A stretch of 64,000 nt of DNA, from contig NC_077224.1 in the NCBI RefSeq assembly GCF_024763615.1, positions 18,941,078 to 19,005,077 on the forward strand. The letters run 5' to 3'. The notes under the pieces are model-generated. The model did not search any database. It saw only the letters and a program-made list of their open reading frames with translations, and was not told where the DNA came from. This document shows positions 58,382-64,000 of this stretch, piece by piece. A program made the translations under genes and the position numbers. Each line of letters starts with the position of its first letter. Positions within the stretch are counted from its first letter, which is position 1. This DNA is from Phlebotomus papatasi (Eukaryota > Arthropoda > Insecta > Diptera > Psychodidae).

Positions 58382-58676
58382 GGGCGTTTCAACTAGGAAA
58401 AAATTTTTTGGCACTATTCTCAGGGTGCTGTATTTGATGAGACAAGAAAGTTTTTCTTCTACGACCATATGATCAGATGCTGTTTAGAGGTGGCTGAACG
58501 ACCCTCACTGTAGTATAAAATCCGGTAAAATCAGAAATTTGTTCTACAGAGAGGGTCGTTCAGCCACCTCTAAACAGCGTCTGATCATATGGTCGTAGAA
58601 GAAAAACTTTCTTGTCTCATCAAATACAGCACCGTGAGGATAGTGCTAAAAAATTTTTTTCCTAGTTGAAACGCCC
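58382..58676. mobile_element. 295-bp near-perfect hairpin MITE, copy 2
   Basis: Almost identical to 23643-23938: the same ends (GGGCGTTTCAACTAGG), stem words (GATCAGACGCTGTTTAGAGG) and loop. TA lies at 58380-58381 and 58677-58678. Confidence 0.85.
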
Positions 58677-58699
58677 TAATACCCATGGGTGAATAAGTG

Positions 58700-59290
58700 G
58701 GTCTTAGAGTGAACTGTGAGCCGCAATCGGCAAAATAGGGTTGATCTTGAGCTAAAGATGGGCAGATCGGCGCTTTTGAGATCGACAGATCGGCAAAATT
58801 TAGCCAGAGATCGGTAGATTGACACGAGGTCAGCAGATCGGCACTCGAGTGAACTGTGAGCGGCATAGTTATCTGCCCCTTGAAAATACCGTAAAATCAT
58901 TTCTTGTTTTTCACGTTTTTCATGATGAAAGGTTTAAACGACTCTAGAGAGGAAATTTCTCAACCGAACGGGGTCATGTTTTGGGTTCGTGAGAAAGGTC
59001 TTGGAATTCCTGACAAATCTAAACCAATACCAATCGGTTACGAATCGGTAATGAACCGGTTGTTAATCGATAGTAATCGCCGTAATCCCGTTATGAACCG
59101 ATAAGTAATTTTTGTCCGAAGATCAATTTTATTATTCCTAAGCTATTTTGGGCGATCTTATGAGCAATTTATGAATCAGTTGAGAACCGGTAAGGAATAA
59201 GTGATGTTATTGTAATTTTGAAGTACAAGTCACAAGTTCGAGCACTTCGCAAAGCCTGGAACGCTTTACCACCCCTTTCAATAGGTACTT
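58700..59290. repeat. GATCGGCA-type and AACCGGT-type dispersed repeats
   Basis: 58715-58870 carries GATCGGCAAAATTTAGCC and GAGTGAACTGTGAGCGGC. 58975-59290 carries ATGAACCGGTTG and ACCGATAAGTAATTTTTGTC, then CTTCGCAAAGCCTGGAACG, matching 24060-24480. Confidence 0.55.
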
Positions 59291-62200
59291 GTTTTAAATC
59301 TTTATTCTGTTAACTTCTTCTTGATAGCCAAGCATATCTTGATTCACTATTTGATTCTAAGATAAGTAAGGAATACCCAAGAGAAAAAGCCTTTTATAAA
59401 TAACAATGGCGAATATCATTTGTAGTATAATTGAGAGTGGTTCCTTCTGCAGTATGATCGATAACTCTTTATTAATCAATTGCGCAAAAATTTTAGAGCA
59501 TATTACAAGTATAATATTTTCATTTTAATATTTTGTTATTTTAAATTATAATTAATTGACAATTTAATGTTCAATTAAATTAGTTTCATCAAATTAGATA
59601 AATTAAGTGGGTTGCTAATGAGTGGTTTAATTTGTAGTAAAATTGGCAAAATTGTGACTTTATTTGTATAGCATTTCTAAATAGGAACCGCTGTTTCTCC
59701 CTATTTGAAAAAGAGAATGTCCTGTTCTTACATAAAATGCTACTTAATTTAATTTTTGTTTGTGTATTTTGTAAGTTTTATTAAAATGAAATTCGTAAAG
59801 TCTTCTCCGAACATTCCTGTAAGGTAAAAATGACGTTTTCTTATTAAAACATTTATTAAGCGAAATGTTCTCTATATAAGACAAGTAATTATTAGGAAAT
59901 TTAATTTCTTTCAGGTATTTACACAAATCGCCTACATTTATTTGATTTCGAGGAATGTGGAAGGATGAAAAGAATTCTCACATGAATCTTTAACAGTCTA
60001 TAATAAAACGGTTCTTTAAATTAATAAAATATATATATTTTTTAAAGGATGGACACTTCAAAAAAAAGTTTTAAATATCCCCACAGACGTATAACACATT
60101 ACCAGAATTTCAGATGTGGTTGTTGGTGGGTGAGAAATGGGTTAGAGAATACCGATCATTTCGGTAAAATAGCATTTTATGGAAAGAGTTTTGGTCCACA
60201 GGGACTTTTAAGATTTATGATTCGGCAAGCCACCTGTCCCAATTCCACAAGCTAGATATTTTCTTGTAGCCAAAATACCCAAAAAGAACGGTGAATGTGA
60301 GCTGTCGAGGAAGCATTGCAGTTTTTTTCCTTCTTCTCCCATGACTTCACCTTTAAATTGAAGAACAAAAATAACACTAAAGGGATATTTTCTTATTTTC
60401 TCCTCCCACATTTTTGAAAATTAAACGATTCGGATGCGAGATGAAGATGTCATTAAATCGAATATTATGTAATACGGAAAAGGAAGAAAATTCTCATCCT
60501 CATTCTCTTCCAGCGAGTTATCGTTGGACTCGGTATCTTGGAAAAGAGCTTTTCTCCCCTTTTCGCTGGGGTTGTTGTAGATGGAATATGGATAGAGGAA
60601 AAAAGAAATAAAACCATAGAGTGAAACTTATTAGATTGCAATGAGAGACGTTGTGGAACAGATATAGACTTAATAAATTGATTACATTACTTATATATTG
60701 AGATGGATATATAGTAGAAAAGTTTTTCCAATCTTTTTACACTCCACACGATTTATTGAGCATTTCATATGGTGAAAATAAATTGATCCTGTTGTAGAAT
60801 TTTCTTCAGTGATAATTACACCTAGAATCTCATCAATGGCTCCAAATACAGTTCTTTTTCATTCCCGAATAGCCCTTTCCCCGTTTCATTTATCACGTTG
60901 AGAAGGGGATGAATCCAAGGGGTTAGTCATATTCAGAAACCCATCATTCATTCTCAAAATGAACTTGGAATTTCCCCTGAAATTATTTATGAACTGGGGG
61001 GATATTATAATCACGATTATAATATCATAGTTATTATATTATATATTATATCATATTATAATATAATAGTTATAGGATTTATGCTGCGGTATGCTGTCTA
61101 TAGAGAATGGTCAAATAGGAGTATTAAACATACTCCGGACCAAAAATTCTGCATTTTTTATTGAATTGCGTCATTATTTGCTTGAGAAAAAAAGTAATTT
61201 AATTCTGAGGAAATATATAATCGGGGGTTATAAAATTATTCTTTATTTATGAAAAATATGTTTTTTCTTTTGAAAAAAAAAACCATATTTTCCTCAAATT
61301 TTGCAATTAAATATTGGCATTTTTCCTGAAATAGCCATCGATATTATGCTTACATTCGATCACAACTATTGTAATTGATCGCGAAAATGGATTTTTCTAC
61401 ATATTTAAGTTATTTGTGGTAAATAAAGTTGCAGAAGCATTAAAAAAATCGTTTTAAAAGATGTGGCTCCCCTACTTAATAAGTTCAATGATGGTATTAA
61501 AAATACTACAAAAAAATTGTATTAGAAAAATTTTTATTAGACCAATGCTGTATTGGTTTAATAAAACATTTTTGGATTATAAATTTTCTGAAGCGCATTT
61601 TTGCGCAAAAAATTACTTTTATTATCGCGGTATAATAGCAAATTAACAAATTATTGTTTTTCTTAATACTTCACATATTCTTTTTTAAATCAAGAATTTA
61701 TTCGATTTGATGATTTATTTTTTAAATTAAAATGACACGTCTTAACATTTTTTAACCCTTTTAGGACGATTGGAACACCGGTGTTCCATAAAGAAAATAA
61801 TTTTTCCTGACTACCCAAAGTTATTTTTTTCTTATGCCTCTATATAGTTGTATAGTAGAAGGTTGAAGGAATCTAGAATATTTTTTGCAAGTCTCTAGCT
61901 ATTTGCTATGTAGTAAATATTTAAGCTCAAAAATGGCGAATTTTTAAATTCTCAAATTCATAATTGATTTTATTTATTTTTTATACTTCTCATTTTTTTT
62001 TAAAGAAAAACCCTTTTGGCAATAAAAACTACAATACTAATTTTTTTAAGTAATATTTTTCATTAAAGCGAAAAATATTATTCATTGGTATTGTCAGAAA
62101 AATTACTTAAATTTTTGGGCTATTTTTGTCCCTATTGTTCATAGAAGCACAAAATACACCGAATCGGACTCTGTTGGACTTTCCAAGGTTAGATGTAAGA

Positions 62201-63056
62201 CTTATCATTGATTATGCTTCTCAGTTTAATTTTTATTGTTGATTTTCAGTCCGTAAAAAGTGTCTCGTTGTTAAAGACAGACTGTACCATTAAATGAAAA
62301 TGATAAAGGTTCTAAATTTCATATGTTCTTAGTCTTTTAGTATTTAAATGAGTTTCCGAAGTTTTTTCAATATTTCTCGATTTTAGAATTCATGAAATGT
62401 TAAAATATCTTTAAAATTCCCAAAAATTTCTTTGATTATTAATTTTGTGAAATAAGCGGACAAGAATTCTTGGCCACGCAATTTTAATTTAGGTGTTTTA
62501 TATATATTTTTTTGTAAATGGATTCATAATATTTTTTTTTTGATAAAATTGAACAATACAAAAATTAAATTGGTCGGAAAAGGTTGAAGAATACATATTA
62601 TTCAAAATGTATTATAAATATTATTTTTTAAAAATTTTGCGCATTTTATTTCTTTTTTTGCTTTATTTTTTAATGACAAATGTGGTTATTGTAAGAATCA
62701 TGAAATTTTAATAATGGAAAGGGTTTACATTTAGCTTCTACTCAATCCCGGCAACCTCAGCAAAGACAAAAACCAAGTTCATTAAAGTCTCTCACTCGAT
62801 TGGGGAAAAAGACTAACTTTGACTAATTGCCGCTGTGATCGCTAGTGTCACTTCAAGGTTAGCAGAACTCAGCCGAAAATATATATTTTTTCAGCTGATT
62901 TGAAAAGGCTTAGCATTTGATGCTCGCTGGGCTGGGACATTAACCTGATAACTTTTTAAATTCCGTCGATCAATCTTAAAAACTTTAAAATATTGTTGTC
63001 GAATTTGCTAACTGAAATGCAATTCGAATATTTCCCACCAGATGAGCAAGCTTTCA
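59291..63056. other. Gene-free AT-rich stretch
   Basis: No exon recognised. At 61006-61075 there is a run of short ATTATAAT palindromes. At 61753 a piggyBac-like left end occurs (TTAACCCTTTTAGGACGATT) without a visible partner. 62765-62935 shares words with 41770-41850 (TCAGCTGAATT and TTAGCATTT). Confidence 0.45.
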
Positions 63057-63109
63057 CTCGTCCACAGCGCCACTTGACGTAGAGTCAGAGTGACGTGAGC
63101 CATGGTTGG

Positions 63110-63455
63110 CTATAGTGTGTGTGGTGCGAGAGTTGGCAAGATAAGCCTCAATTCGGGAAGTTTTTCTTGATTTTTCCGCGAGTGTTCAACAATTGAGATA
63201 GTGGGATAGTGTCTGTGCCCCAGAAGTGGCCGCGAGTGGTGAAAAACTTGAGGAAAATGTGTGTGCAAAGTGCTAAGCCGATTGCGCAACAAATGTTTTC
63301 GTGAGTGCGTGGAAAGTGAAAAAATCTGCATAAAAAGGCGGAAAATCCTTGGAAAAAGGGCAGCGGAGGATAACTGATCGTCTTAGGAGTTATCCTGGGG
63401 AAGAACAGGATCATGTCCGACGCAGAAAGTGGCCAAAATCGCTGAAAAATATCAG
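63110..63455 (+). other. Candidate 5' exon of a further gene
   Basis: The stretch is clearly less AT-rich than its surroundings and contains several CpGs. It ends at the donor TATCAG|GTAATTGG (63456). An ATG at 63413 opens only ten codons (MSDAESGQNR) before a stop, so it is either a short upstream ORF or part of 5' UTR. The transcription start is not defined and no TATA box is obvious. The coding part would lie beyond this window. Confidence 0.4.
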
Positions 63456-64000
63456 GTAATTGGTGCCATATTTCTTGGAAATCAGCAGGATTTCCGAGAA
63501 TTTCAGAAATGAATGAATGTGAATGGGACAGAAATCAATTACATGAATCTGCTAGTCATTAATATCTGTTATTTTAACGCAATTTAGGCATAATTTTCAA
63601 AGAAAAATTAGTAGATTTCACCTGAAATGATAGAAAATTCTCTCAGATGACATCATATTGTAGATACAAGATCCCAAATTCCCTGAATAGTTGAGTTTTT
63701 TTGGAATTTCATGTGAATAAATTTTTGAAAAAAATTCAGAGAATTTTTAAGCTAATTTTCCCTCCATGCAAACAAGAATTTTCCTGATTTAAAAGAATTC
63801 TGCGATACTGATAAAATTCCCTCGGATCTCGAATGATGTTGTCCCTAATTTTCGGTTATATTCAGTAGAAATATCTGCAGAAAACCCACGACAATTATGT
63901 TTTGTGGAGTGCCAGTAAACGTTAAGCCTCGTTTGTAATGTGTCAGGAACTGACTTGGCTATGAACGAGCTTAGTCGTCTCTGGACTTTAGTCGTAAGTG
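63456..64000. other. Possible first-intron sequence, with MITE end at window edge
   Basis: AT-rich sequence without exons. 63960-64000 (GACTTTAGTCGTAAGTG at the edge) matches the right terminus of the 14553-14764 MITE, cut by the window end. Confidence 0.45.

Noticed and set aside
1..64000. Prokaryotic-type systems (operons, CRISPR, phage)
   Set aside because: Spliced Ig exons, poly(A) signals, LINE/MITE content and lack of long contiguous ORFs show animal nuclear DNA.

Overview
This is an AT-rich, intron- and transposon-dominated piece of an animal nuclear genome. The one recognisable host protein gene is a three-Ig-domain cell-surface protein of the insect Dpr-interacting-protein (DIP)/lachesin group, and its sequence is very close to what I remember of fly DIP-gamma. 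With the AT-rich composition and the dense pogo-, hAT- and mariner-type MITEs, this suggests a dipteran, perhaps a nematoceran such as a sand fly. The species is inference only.

Host genes. DIP exons lie on the + strand at 5282-5385 (first half of Ig1), 25062-25217 and 25323-25451 (Ig2), 25535-25672 and 31118-31282 (Ig3), 31401-31538 (stalk) and 31614-31780 (C-terminal tail, stop at 31778-31780). Poly(A) signals follow at 32067 and 32275. The signal-peptide exon and the second half of Ig1 are not visible; the latter may lie in the 500-N assembly gap at 19028-19527. Two weaker gene traces exist: a possible small noncoding exon ending in ATG at 47192-47275, and a possible 5' exon with a good donor at about 63110-63455.

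Mobile DNA fills most of the rest. 1.3-2.7 kb holds a dead jockey-like LINE reverse transcriptase broken by three separate insertions. 2.8-10 kb holds MITEs and a five-copy 186-bp tandem array. 11.75-12.65 kb is a 62-bp tandem array. 14.5-17.7 kb holds a palindromic MITE and an inverted pair of AT-rich satellite arms. 22.9-24.6 kb and 56-59.3 kb share dispersed repeats, including two near-identical 295-bp hairpins. The 5.4-kb DIP intron (25.7-31.1 kb) carries several MITEs, one nested in another.

The most structured region is 32.5-41.7 kb. A 1.54-kb pogo-like element with clean TIRs and TA duplications encodes only a DNA-binding protein (psq/CENPB-like region plus AT-hook). Twenty bases further on is a 240-bp MITE. 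Into the last 8 bases of that MITE a 7.3-kb hAT-like unit (34324-41664, 8-bp duplication) has inserted. It carries inside it a 3.06-kb foldback element built from inverted satellite arms around a minisatellite (34830-37885), a 237-bp MITE, a 1.07-kb pogo-derived element and a 349-bp MITE. 42-43 kb has two mariner-type remnants. 49.6-50.9 kb is a degenerate tandem array with MITEs in and beside it. 53.6-54.6 kb has a MITE followed by a hAT-like MITE containing a 516-bp foldback hairpin. 56.7-57.8 kb is a MITE split by a LINE-like 3' end.

Recurring theme: about a dozen elements here share only the boundary TA|GGGGAA (or close variants) while the rest of their terminal repeats differ completely. 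At least three of them carry pogo-type helix-turn-helix coding sequence or its remains. All statements come from reading the sequence; no alignments or searches were run.
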